This document shows positions 1-6,027 of a stretch of DNA of 9,753 nucleotides, in pieces. Every line of letters begins with the position of its first letter. Positions within the stretch are counted from its first letter, which is position 1. The notes under the pieces are model-generated. The model searched no databases. It saw nothing but the letters and a program-made list of their open reading frames with translations, and had not been told where the DNA came from. The stretch comes from an uncultured Lachnospiraceae bacterium (GTDB lineage: Bacteria > Bacillota > Clostridia > Lachnospirales > Lachnospiraceae): contig CAJTLX010000082.1 in assembly GCA_910577165.1 (NCBI GenBank), positions 1-9,753 of the forward strand. The letters are read 5' to 3'. Both the position numbers and the translations under genes were made by a program.

Positions 1-906
1 CTGTCCGCGAATGCATACGATCGACCCATGATTGTTGCCGCCCGGATAGTCCAATCCATTGTCCACAAGATAACCCTGGTAAGTAAATGGACCTGTCGGT
101 TTGTCCGAAGTCGCGTAGGCTAAGCGGCTGCCGCGCTTTGGAGAGTAGATTAAATAGTAGATTCCGTTGATTTTGCGCGGGGAACACGCCTCAAAAAACA
201 AACTTTCCGGCTCAGTAAACCCGTAAGAATCCGCAACCTGTATTCCTGGTACTGTAGGCGGATTTGCACAGCGGGCACTTTTTGCAGATGCAGTCAAATT
301 GGCGGAAATACCCTTTTTACCATCCTCCGTCTGCTCAAGTACTCGATTGCAAGGAATAATATGTTCAATGCAGCTTCCATCTAAAATCTCATACATATTT
401 TCCGGGTTGACTTCTGCCATAAAAGAACGCTCGTAGCCACAATAGATATAAACTCTGCCATCATCATCCACCAGGACTCCCGGATCGATAAACCAGCCAT
501 TACAGCAGACAGCATCCGGAATAGTATATTTGTACTGAGAAAGCAAAGTAAATGGACCTTCCGGGCGATCGCTGACTGCCACACAGCCAATCGCGCCCAC
601 AATATAAGCGTACAGATAATATTTTCCATCCTTCTCGACTACATCTGGCGCGTAAAGTTCATTATGCTCCTTTGTCCAGGGCGTATCCGATGCGTGATCG
701 CGATCTGCTTTTGTATGAAAAATATCGCCGTGACAAGTCCAATGATTTAGCTTATCAATCGGCGCGCTCCAGCATTTCAATACATAGTCGCAAAATTTGT
801 CCGAACCGGCATTGTCATGTGAGCCGTAGACATAGACCCGATCACCAAATACTCTAGGTTCCCCGTCCGGGATGTACTCCCATTTTGGCAGATATGGATT
901 TGACAT
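1..906 (-). CDS. Glycoside hydrolase family 43 protein (C-terminus beyond the window)
   Basis: The reverse strand is open for 302 codons from an ATG at 906 to the window edge. The start is supported by AAGGAG at 915-920, eight bases upstream. The N-terminus (NPYLPKWEYIPDGEPRVFGD) is typical of a GH43 five-bladed beta-propeller; Asp14 is the likely general base. WFIDPGVLVDDDG near residue 141 fits the pKa-modulating Asp, and Glu239 in the FFEACSPRKINGIYYLIYS stretch is the likely general acid. NNHGS at 291-295 matches the propeller's central His region. GH43 enzymes cleave arabino- or xylo-configured plant glycans (beta-xylosidase, arabinofuranosidase, arabinanase); the specificity cannot be told here. 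There is no signal peptide, so the enzyme is probably cytoplasmic and acts on imported oligosaccharides. Any C-terminal domain is outside the window. The family call is secure; the substrate is not. Confidence 0.9.
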   Translation of the reverse strand, partial: MSNPYLPKWEYIPDGEPRVFGDRVYVYGSHDNAGSDKFCDYVLKCWSAPIDKLNHWTCHGDIFHTKADRDHASDTPWTKEHNELYAPDVVEKDGKYYLYAYIVGAIGCVAVSDRPEGPFTLLSQYKYTIPDAVCCNGWFIDPGVLVDDDGRVYIYCGYERSFMAEVNPENMYEILDGSCIEHIIPCNRVLEQTEDGKKGISANLTASAKSARCANPPTVPGIQVADSYGFTEPESLFFEACSPRKINGIYYLIYSPKRGSRLAYATSDKPTGPFTYQGYLVDNGLDYPGGNNHGSIVCIRGQ

Positions 907-952
907 AACTTATTCTCCTTTTTATATGCTAATTATGTATAGAATACCAATT

Positions 953-975
953 CAAGAACGCCTCTGGCGTTCTTG
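953..975. repeat. Perfect 10-bp inverted repeat upstream of the GH43 gene
   Basis: CAAGAACGCC and GGCGTTCTTG face each other across a 3-base spacer, 47 bases upstream of the GH43 start codon. No T-run follows on either strand, so it is a poor intrinsic terminator. It could be an operator for a sugar-responsive repressor or a hairpin in the mRNA leader. I found no convincing promoter nearby, so the role is open. The rest of 976-1036 shows nothing recognisable. Confidence 0.6.
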
Positions 976-1036
976 TGATATGCACCCCTGCAATCCGCTA
1001 AAGGCTATCCGATATTTGATGTATTATCTCTTCAAG

Positions 1037-1081
1037 AAAAATCCCCCTGCCCGGACAGTGAATGACAATCAGGCAGGAGGA
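1037..1081 (-). terminator. Intrinsic terminator of the pyrE unit
   Basis: On the minus strand TCCTCCTGCC pairs with GGCAGGGGGA (10 bp, one G-U) around a 20-base loop and is followed by ATTTTT. It lies 13 bases after the stop of the small membrane protein gene, so it closes the pyrE transcript and separates it from the GH43 gene. Confidence 0.85.
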
Positions 1082-1093
1082 GCTTATTCCCCT

Positions 1094-1243
1094 CTAAAAG
1101 GTCAGATCTTTTTTTCGGTGCAAGAGCTTTGCACCACTCACAATTAAAAATGCACCCATTGCTGCCGCGCTCACAATCAGCAAAATACCAAAAACGATAT
1201 TCATTGCCCCAACGGATTTCATAGTTTTGTAAATCTTTTCCAT
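1094..1243 (-). CDS. Small hydrophobic membrane protein (49 aa) downstream of pyrE
   Basis: This ORF begins MEKIYKTMKSVGAMNIVFG and ends LHRKKDLTF. It has a charged N-terminus, a hydrophobic stretch at about residues 11-41 (one long or two short membrane segments) and a basic tail, so an inner-membrane location is likely. An in-frame TAA just upstream fixes ATG 1243 as the earliest start; AAGAGG sits only two bases before it, closer than usual. It follows pyrE by 58 bases on the same strand and ends just before the terminator, so it is probably cotranscribed. From memory, similar short proteins occur in Lachnospiraceae genomes, but I know no function. The overlapping reading frame at 1032-1301 is less plausible because it lacks a coherent protein pattern. 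Confidence 0.75.
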   Translation of the reverse strand: MEKIYKTMKSVGAMNIVFGILLIVSAAAMGAFLIVSGAKLLHRKKDLTF

Positions 1244-1301
1244 AACCTCTTACCATTTCCTTTCTTTTTCGCGGTTTTTGTGTGCTGTCTGCTTTTTCCA
1301 A

Positions 1302-1976
1302 CTATTTTACACCGTACTGCTCATAATATGCGTCGATCGCCGTCTTTATCGCATCGTCAATCACCATCTTACCATGATAATCCCGACGATAAAGATGCTC
1401 TACCACATCCGCCATCGACACAATTGCATTTGCCTCTATTCCATACAAATCCTTGATTTCTGCGAGTGCGGATTTCTCTCCCTTCCCGCGCTCCATACGG
1501 TTTAGCGATACAATAAGCCCCTTGATGGTAACATCCCCCTGCGCCTTGATAATCGGGAATGTCTCCTCTATGGACTTGCCGGAAGTTGTCACGTCCTCAA
1601 TAATCACCACGCGATCGCCGTCCTTTATTGGACTGCCAAGCAAAATTCCAGTATCGCCATGATCCTTTATCTCCTTGCGGTTGGAACAATAGCGCACATC
1701 CACACTGTAAAGTTCGCTGATGGCCATGGCTGTTGCCACTGAGAGCGGAATCCCCTTGTAAGCCGGTCCAAACAGCACATCGAAATCCAATCCATAATAA
1801 TCATGGATGGCTCTCGCATAGTACTGTCCAAGTTTTCTTAGCTGGCTTCCGGTCACATACGCGCCCGCATTCATAAAAAACGGGGATTTCCTGCCGCTTT
1901 TTAACGTGAAATCTCCGAATTTTAACACATTTGCCTCCACCATAAAGTTGATAAATTCCTGCTTGTACTGTTCCAT
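1302..1976 (-). CDS. pyrE: Orotate phosphoribosyltransferase
   Basis: PyrE converts orotate and PRPP to orotidine 5'-phosphate, the fifth step of de novo UMP synthesis, in the cytoplasm. The 224-residue product has the expected family length. It shows the type I phosphoribosyltransferase PRPP-binding motif VVIIEDVTTSGKS (123-135), the mobile catalytic loop RKEIKDHGDTG (100-110) and the N-terminal FGDFTLKSGRKSPFF signature (20-34). The frame stays open to 2045, but the start at 1976 is preferred: AAGGAGG lies nine bases before it (1986-1992), and a promoter at 2017-2045 would overlap a longer version. The short leader of about 35 bases leaves no room for a PyrR attenuator. A small membrane protein gene follows in the same unit. 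Confidence 0.97.
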   Translation of the reverse strand: MEQYKQEFINFMVEANVLKFGDFTLKSGRKSPFFMNAGAYVTGSQLRKLGQYYARAIHDYYGLDFDVLFGPAYKGIPLSVATAMAISELYSVDVRYCSNRKEIKDHGDTGILLGSPIKDGDRVVIIEDVTTSGKSIEETFPIIKAQGDVTIKGLIVSLNRMERGKGEKSALAEIKDLYGIEANAIVSMADVVEHLYRRDYHGKMVIDDAIKTAIDAYYEQYGVK

Positions 1977-2016
1977 GCCCCAGTTCCTCCTTATGCCTTT
2001 TTGCAAAACTATCCAT

Positions 2017-2045
2017 ATTATAGCACTTCCCCTCCTAAAAAGCAA
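2017..2045 (-). promoter_or_regulatory. Sigma-A type promoter of pyrE
   Basis: On the minus strand TTGCTT (2040-2045) and a perfect TATAAT (2017-2022) are separated by 17 bp, pointing at the pyrE start about 40 bases downstream. Confidence 0.85.
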
Positions 2046-2092
2046 TATGGAAACACAGAAATAGGTTTCCTGTGAAATAAACTGGAAACTGA

Positions 2093-2121
2093 TTGCCTTT
2101 TTTCAAATTATCTGTTACAAT
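2093..2121 (+). promoter_or_regulatory. Sigma-A type promoter of the alpha/beta hydrolase gene
   Basis: TTGCCT (2093-2098) and TACAAT (2116-2121) have a 17-bp spacer. The transcript would start near 2128, leaving a 40-base leader with a small TGCCA/TGGCA hairpin (2142-2153) before the ribosome binding site. It is divergent from the pyrE promoter. Confidence 0.8.
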
Positions 2122-2168
2122 AGGAAAACAAATTTATTTTTTGCCACCTGGCAGAATGTGAGGAATTC

Positions 2169-3098
2169 ATGAAGCAGGACGAACTTCTTTTAATCCATGA
2201 TGATGGATATAAAACGACCTTATACCCGTTCTTTACTGATCAGGAAAAGTGCAGGGGAACGATATTAGTTCTCCACGGAATGGCGGAGCATCATCGCCGT
2301 TACCGGGAATTTACTCTTTTTCTGAACGAAAACGGTTTCGATGTATATTTGTACGACCATCGCGGACATGGGACGGACAAAAAATTGGAGGAACTTGGCT
2401 TTATCTCGGAGACACACGGATGGGAAAAGCTTATTTTGGATGCGGTGGATGTGCTAAGTTATCTCTCGGAACAAAATCGTGGTAAACATCTGATTTTATT
2501 TGGTCACAGCATGGGATCTCTAATTGCGCGCGGCGCGACAGAGTACAGTGATCTCGTGGACGCGGCGATTTTCTGTGGATCAACTGCACCGTCTTTTCTG
2601 CATTCTACTGCCGGACTTTTCGCTGCCTCCCTCGTCTGCTTTTTTAAGGGAAAACACCATATTTCACCGTGGCTTAACCATATACTTTTTGAGCGCAAAC
2701 AATACCGCGCGCTTTCTGAGCGCACGGCAAACGACTGGCTTACACGAAGTCAGGCAGCAGTCGGACTCTATATGAATGATCCATACTGCGGCTTCACCTG
2801 CACGGCGGGTTTTTACCGCGACCTAATAAAGCTTGGAACTTATGTTACCAAACCCGCCAATATTCGCAGCACACCAAAAAATTTGCCCATTTTCCTGCTT
2901 TCTGGCGACAAAGATCCGGTAAGTAGCTATGGGGATGAGATTATCAAACTCCTCGATCTCTATCAGAAATTCGGATATGAAAATACGGACTGCATTCTCT
3001 ACGAAAACTGCCGCCATGAACTGCTTAACGAACTAAACCGGAAGGAAGTCATGGAAGATATTTTAAAATTTATTGAGAAAACATTTAAAGAAAAATAA
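2169..3098 (+). CDS. Alpha/beta hydrolase, lysophospholipase / monoacylglycerol lipase type
   Basis: A 309-residue serine hydrolase of the Hydrolase_4 / S33-like group (PldB-type). The oxyanion-hole region is LVLHGMAEHHRRY (33-45). The nucleophile elbow GHSMG places Ser114, and SGDKDPVSSYG gives Asp249 and CRHELLNE gives His283 as the rest of the catalytic triad. DHRGHGTD (63-70) is also typical of monoacylglycerol lipases and lysophospholipases. There is no signal peptide, so it is probably cytosolic and acts on acyl esters such as lysophospholipids or monoglycerides; the true substrate is not shown. TGAGGA at 2159-2164 gives good spacing to the ATG. It is a single-gene unit, divergent from pyrE and convergent with the methyltransferase gene. 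Confidence 0.92.
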   Translation: MKQDELLLIHDDGYKTTLYPFFTDQEKCRGTILVLHGMAEHHRRYREFTLFLNENGFDVYLYDHRGHGTDKKLEELGFISETHGWEKLILDAVDVLSYLSEQNRGKHLILFGHSMGSLIARGATEYSDLVDAAIFCGSTAPSFLHSTAGLFAASLVCFFKGKHHISPWLNHILFERKQYRALSERTANDWLTRSQAAVGLYMNDPYCGFTCTAGFYRDLIKLGTYVTKPANIRSTPKNLPIFLLSGDKDPVSSYGDEIIKLLDLYQKFGYENTDCILYENCRHELLNELNRKEVMEDILKFIEKTFKEK

Positions 3099-3138
3099 AA
3101 TTTATCCGGGACATATTATCCCCATGTCCCGGATAAAT
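3091..3138 (-). terminator. Intrinsic terminator between convergent genes
   Basis: A perfect 15-bp inverted repeat (ATTTATCCGGGACAT at 3100-3114, its complement at 3124-3138) has a 9-base loop. Read on the minus strand it is followed by TTTTATTTTT, so it terminates the methyltransferase transcript. On the plus strand the T-tract is poor, but the hairpin may also stop or protect the hydrolase mRNA. The T-tract overlaps the hydrolase stop codon. Confidence 0.88.
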
Positions 3139-3147
3139 CTATAACAT

Positions 3148-4332
3148 CTATTCTGCTTTCTGCTCTTCTTTCGAAAATTTCATGCTCTCCCCTTTTTTCG
3201 GCGGCTTTGGTCCCTGAAACTGATAAAAGTACGTCCTCATCATCCCATTGTAAATTTTACGGTTTTTGTCCGCCATCCGGCCAATATACTTTTGTGCTTC
3301 TTCAAATCCGGTAATAATATAGTATGACCAGGTGTCAAGTTTTGCAAATGCCTCCCCGATCTCTTTGTAAAGCGCGGGCATTGCGGCTTTCTCCTCCAAC
3401 CGCTCGCCGTACGGCGGATTAGTGACAATAAACCCATATTTTTTCGGGCTGGATAGCTGTGCAACTGGCTTCGCCTGAAAGTGAATCTGATGATCCACCC
3501 CGGCTAAAATTGCATTTTGCCGTGCAGCACTCACAATATCCCGATCAATATCATAGCCTATAATGCTGAGCGTAATATCCCGCAATACTTTATCGTCCGC
3601 CTCTGCGCGCGCGGCGGAAAAATGTTTTGGCGGGATAAGGTTTTCCCACTGTTCCGAAAGAAATCTCCGGTTTCTTCCCGGTGCTATGTTCATTCCTATC
3701 ATTGCCGCCTCAATAGGTATCGTTCCACTGCCGCAGAACGGATCGACAAGCACGCGATCCCTCTTCCACGGAGTCAAGGAAAGCAGTGCCGCGGCAAGTG
3801 TTTCTGTAAGGGGTGCTTTGCTGGTAAGTCTGCGGTAGCCCCGCTTGTGTAGGGACTCCCCCGAAGTATCGATCCCGATGGTAATTTCATCTTTCATAAA
3901 AGTAACACGGATAGGATATTCCGCGCCCGTTTCCGCAAACCAATCCAGATGATATTTTTGCTTGAGTCGCTCTACTATTGCTTTTTTCATAATGGACTGA
4001 ATATCTGACGGACTGAAAAGTTTACTTTTGATGGAAGTTGCTTTGGTTACCCAAAATTTTCCATTTTTTGGAATAAATTTTTCCCACGGCAATGCCTTAG
4101 TTTTTTCAAAAAGCTCATCGAAAGTTTCCGCCTTAAATTTTGCCACAAGTAAGAGTACGCGCTCCGTTGTGCGAAGAAAAGTATTAGCGCGGGCGATCGC
4201 ACTCTCATCTGCCCGGTAAGTTACGCGCCCATCCTCCACCTGCACAATCTCAAAGCCAAGATCTATAATTTCCTTTTTTAATACCGCTTCCAAACCAAAA
4301 TGGCATGGTGAGATATATTCGTATATTGCCAC
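3148..4332 (-). CDS. THUMP-domain class I SAM-dependent RNA methyltransferase (RlmL/YpsC-like, UPF0020)
   Basis: A 394-residue protein of the COG0116 family, which makes N2-methylguanine in 23S rRNA. An N-terminal ferredoxin-like and THUMP region (about 1-157) binds RNA. The Rossmann methyltransferase domain follows, with motif I VDPFCGSGT (196-204), acidic motif GYDID (259-263) and catalytic motif IV NPPYGER (305-311). This short form carries only the guanine-N2 methyltransferase module, unlike the two-domain E. coli RlmL. The start is GTG at 4332: an in-frame TGA lies five codons upstream, and AGGA at 4336-4339 is the only ribosome binding site. The YEYISPCHFGLEAVL opening matches the family's usual N-terminus, so nothing is missing. 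The leader just upstream seems to belong to the end of an IS200/IS605 element. Confidence 0.93.
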   Translation of the reverse strand: MAIYEYISPCHFGLEAVLKKEIIDLGFEIVQVEDGRVTYRADESAIARANTFLRTTERVLLLVAKFKAETFDELFEKTKALPWEKFIPKNGKFWVTKATSIKSKLFSPSDIQSIMKKAIVERLKQKYHLDWFAETGAEYPIRVTFMKDEITIGIDTSGESLHKRGYRRLTSKAPLTETLAAALLSLTPWKRDRVLVDPFCGSGTIPIEAAMIGMNIAPGRNRRFLSEQWENLIPPKHFSAARAEADDKVLRDITLSIIGYDIDRDIVSAARQNAILAGVDHQIHFQAKPVAQLSSPKKYGFIVTNPPYGERLEEKAAMPALYKEIGEAFAKLDTWSYYIITGFEEAQKYIGRMADKNRKIYNGMMRTYFYQFQGPKPPKKGESMKFSKEEQKAE

Positions 4333-4339
4333 GATTCCT

Positions 4340-4514
4340 GCTACTCAAAATATGGACAAACCTCCATACCGGGAAAATTCCCGCTTCAACCTATATGTTT
4401 TCATCACCGTTGCCGATATACTACTCACAAAGTTCAAAAAAAGTTTCTGAACTTCTTTGTATAGTTCACAGGTGTAAATTCCCGACTAGCCATCGGTACA
4501 TACTTACCACCGCT
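4340..4514 (-). ncRNA. Candidate right-end (omega) RNA region downstream of tnpB
   Basis: TnpB nucleases use a guide RNA made from the 3' end of tnpB and the right end of the element. These 175 bases hold several hairpins on the minus strand: AAGTTCA/TGAACTT (4432-4455) around a T-rich loop, CGGGAA/TTCCCG (4370-4383) and TATGGA/TCCATA (4351-4368). The segment reading GGGAATTTACACCTGTGAACTATA resembles right ends of clostridial IS605 elements as I remember them. The boundaries and expression are inferred; with a truncated tnpB the RNA may be a fossil. Confidence 0.4.
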
Positions 4515-5141
4515 TTACTGTGCGAGTTTATAAGTCAAAACATCTCTTAAATTAAAACTTGCGTTAAAATCCCTATCCGCAGTATAACCGCACTCACCAC
4601 AAGAAAATGTTCTATCTGATAATCTCAAATCGGACTTTACGCAGCCACAATGATAACAGATTTTGCTTGATGGATAGAAACGGTCTGCAATTCTTAATTT
4701 GATTCCCAATTCATTACATTTTGCCGTGAACTTCGTTCGAAACGTGGAGAATTTCTGCTGTGCAACAGCTTTGGAGAGATGCCGGTTCTTCATCATTCCT
4801 TTCACATTTAAATCCTCAATAGTGATCCACTTTGGCTTGGTTTTCACCAATCTAGAGATTGCTTTATTGAGATAATCAGTTCGAATATGATCAAGTCTTT
4901 GATGAAGTTTCTGTACCTTTACCTTTTGCTTTTGGATATTTTGCCGGGTAGCTCCTCCTTTCAAATTATTTAATTTTTTATTGCTCTCGTATTTCCTCGA
5001 AAGACTGCGCTGTTCCCGTCGAAGTTTCTTTTCCAATTTCCTTATTCGGGAATCTTTATTGATATTCTTATAAGTTTTACCGTGGGAACAAACAGCAAAC
5101 TCCTTTAAGCCTAAATCAATTCCTATTCCCTCACCGTTATT
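4515..5141 (-). pseudogene. tnpB: 5'-truncated tnpB (RuvC-like RNA-guided nuclease), IS200/IS605 family
   Basis: The frame is open from directly after an in-frame TAG (5142-5144) to the TAA at 4515, 208 codons against the usual 360-420 for TnpB, so about 150-200 N-terminal residues (wedge and REC region) are gone. What remains is well preserved: RuvC-I GIDLGLKEF with its Asp, a basic helical stretch, RuvC-II ITIEDLNVKGMMKN with its Glu, the QKFSTFRTKF and RFYPSSK stretches, a CYHCG...CGECG zinc finger and RuvC-III DRDFNASFNL with its Asp. A TTG at 5036 could begin a 173-residue product but would leave out RuvC-I. Full TnpB cuts DNA with a guide RNA and helps the element persist; this copy should be inactive. 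The lack of frameshifts suggests recent truncation. Confidence 0.88.
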
Positions 5142-5483
5142 CTAATTCTTTTTCCAGATCATGTCAACGAATTTTTTATCCATCCGGTCAAAAGCCTTTT
5201 GTAGCGCGTAGACCCCGCCCCAGAGATTAATCACCTTATATCCCTCGCGCTTTAGATCCCTGCACGCCATCAAGCTGACATTGCCGCGATCACAGTAAAG
5301 AAAAATTTGATCTTTTTTGTAAAGTCGGCTCTTCTTCTCCTCCAGATCGTCGTAGGGAATATTGATGGCTCCAGAAAGATGCCCCTGTGCATATTCCTCC
5401 GGCGTGCGCAGATCTATAAAAATACAGCCGGGTTTTCCCAGCCGCTCCAAGAACTCATACAATTGTGTATTCTGTTCCTCCAA
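5142..5483 (-). CDS. Single-domain rhodanese-like sulfurtransferase
   Basis: A 113-residue protein with the rhodanese fold: FIDLRTPEEYAQGHLSGAINIPYDDL (CH2A-like region, about 22-47) and an active-site loop FLYCDRGNVS with Cys64, then GYKVINLWGGVYAL. Such proteins carry persulfide sulfur on the cysteine and pass it on in sulfur or stress metabolism; the partner is unknown. I prefer a TTG start at 5483 because AAAGGTGG (5491-5498) precedes it by seven bases. The frame runs back to an ATG at 5582, but that ATG directly abuts the T-run of a terminator and has no ribosome binding site. The stop codon touches the tnpB remnant, so the last few residues might have been changed by the insertion or deletion. 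The domain itself looks complete. Confidence 0.82.
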   Translation of the reverse strand: MEEQNTQLYEFLERLGKPGCIFIDLRTPEEYAQGHLSGAINIPYDDLEEKKSRLYKKDQIFLYCDRGNVSLMACRDLKREGYKVINLWGGVYALQKAFDRMDKKFVDMIWKKN

Positions 5484-5582
5484 GGTATCCCCACCTTTCC
5501 TGGTTTTTTTGGCAGTTTGCCTAAGATAGTTTATGCAAACAGGCAGAGGATGTTTCCGACATACTTTTACAAAGTTAAGCAT

Positions 5583-5623
5583 AAAAAAAAGCAGCTAAGG
5601 CATTTTACCATAACTGCTTTTTT
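5583..5623 (-). terminator. Intrinsic terminator (probably bidirectional)
   Basis: AAAAAAGCAG and CTGCTTTTTT flank an imperfect inner stem (TTATGG against CCTTAG). On the minus strand it is followed by eight T's and lies 54 bases after the stop of the Asn/Ser-rich small gene. It implies that the rhodanese gene has its own promoter in about 5490-5582, which I could not pinpoint. Confidence 0.65.
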
Positions 5624-5676
5624 CGCTGTAATTTTTTCTCTGTTTAAAACTGTTCTTAAAACTCTTATCCTAAAAT

Positions 5677-5853
5677 TTACTCGTTCTCGTAGCTGTCCGA
5701 AGTCTTGTTCGAAGTACGGTTGTTTGTCTTGTTCGAGGTCTTGTTCTGGGACTCCGAATTTCTTGTAGAATTGCTGCAGTTTGTGCTCTTGTTCTGGGAG
5801 CTGTTCTGGCTGCTGTTCTGGGAATTGTTCTTTGTGTTATTCTCTGTACTCAT
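5677..5853 (-). CDS. Asn/Ser/Thr/Lys-rich low-complexity small protein (58 aa)
   Basis: The product is almost wholly made of N, S, T, K and Q in loosely repeating four-residue steps (SQNSSQNSSQNKS, then NKTSNKTNNRTSNKTS), with one cysteine and an acidic end (SYENE). About 16 of 58 residues are Asn and 15 are Ser. There are no hydrophobic segments, so it must be soluble and probably disordered. The start at ATG 5853 is chosen because GGAGG ends five bases before it; the upstream in-frame ATGs at 5865 and 5856 have no usable site. A terminator follows. Similar short NSQN-rich proteins occur, as I remember, in many Clostridia as hypothetical proteins; the role is unknown. The good ribosome binding site and the terminator argue for a real gene. 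Confidence 0.7.
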   Translation of the reverse strand: MSTENNTKNNSQNSSQNSSQNKSTNCSNSTRNSESQNKTSNKTNNRTSNKTSDSYENE

Positions 5854-5966
5854 CATGTCCTCCATTCCGCGCTCTTTTTTCGCGCTATCTGATATTTGGT
5901 ACGTAGCTTATTATGTCTGCTCTTTGAAAAACTATACGGGGTTTTTAAAAATTTCTTATGTTTTTG

Positions 5967-5995
5967 TTGTAGTTCTTTTTGGTATCTGTTAGAAT
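5967..5995 (+). promoter_or_regulatory. Sigma-A type promoter of the ABC-F gene
   Basis: TTGTAG (5967-5972) and TAGAAT (5990-5995) have a 17-bp spacer; the start codon lies 33 bases after the -10 box, so the leader is short, with no room for a long attenuator. The remaining intergenic bases from 5866 show no clear promoter for the divergent small gene. Confidence 0.75.
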
Positions 5996-6027
5996 AGAGT
6001 TATGACAAAAGAAGGGAAGAAAATAAA

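Larger units (their letters stand above)
4335..5141 (-). mobile_element. Remnant of an IS200/IS605-family (tnpB-bearing) element
   Basis: The remnant comprises a 5'-truncated tnpB and a hairpin-rich downstream region of the kind that forms the right end of these elements. Two short perfect hairpins near its end (4370-4383, CGGGAA/TTCCCG; 4351-4368, TATGGA/TCCATA) resemble the subterminal structures recognised by the Y1 transposase TnpA. No tnpA and no left end are present, so the copy cannot move on its own. The left boundary is the point where tnpB homology meets the rhodanese stop codon. The right boundary, placed just before the methyltransferase GTG, is an estimate of plus or minus about 40 bases. 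Confidence 0.7.

Noticed and set aside
1032..1301. Open minus-strand frame of 89 codons downstream of pyrE
   Set aside because: It overlaps the small membrane protein in another frame, has no coherent hydropathy or motif pattern and runs through the terminator.
5484..5582. A longer rhodanese beginning at ATG 5582
   Set aside because: That ATG directly follows the T-run of a terminator with no ribosome binding site, and the extra 33 residues add no known domain.
5677..5853. A CRISPR-like or tandem repeat array in the Asn/Ser-rich region
   Set aside because: The 12-base periodicity follows codons of a low-complexity protein; there are no regular spacers or palindromic repeats.
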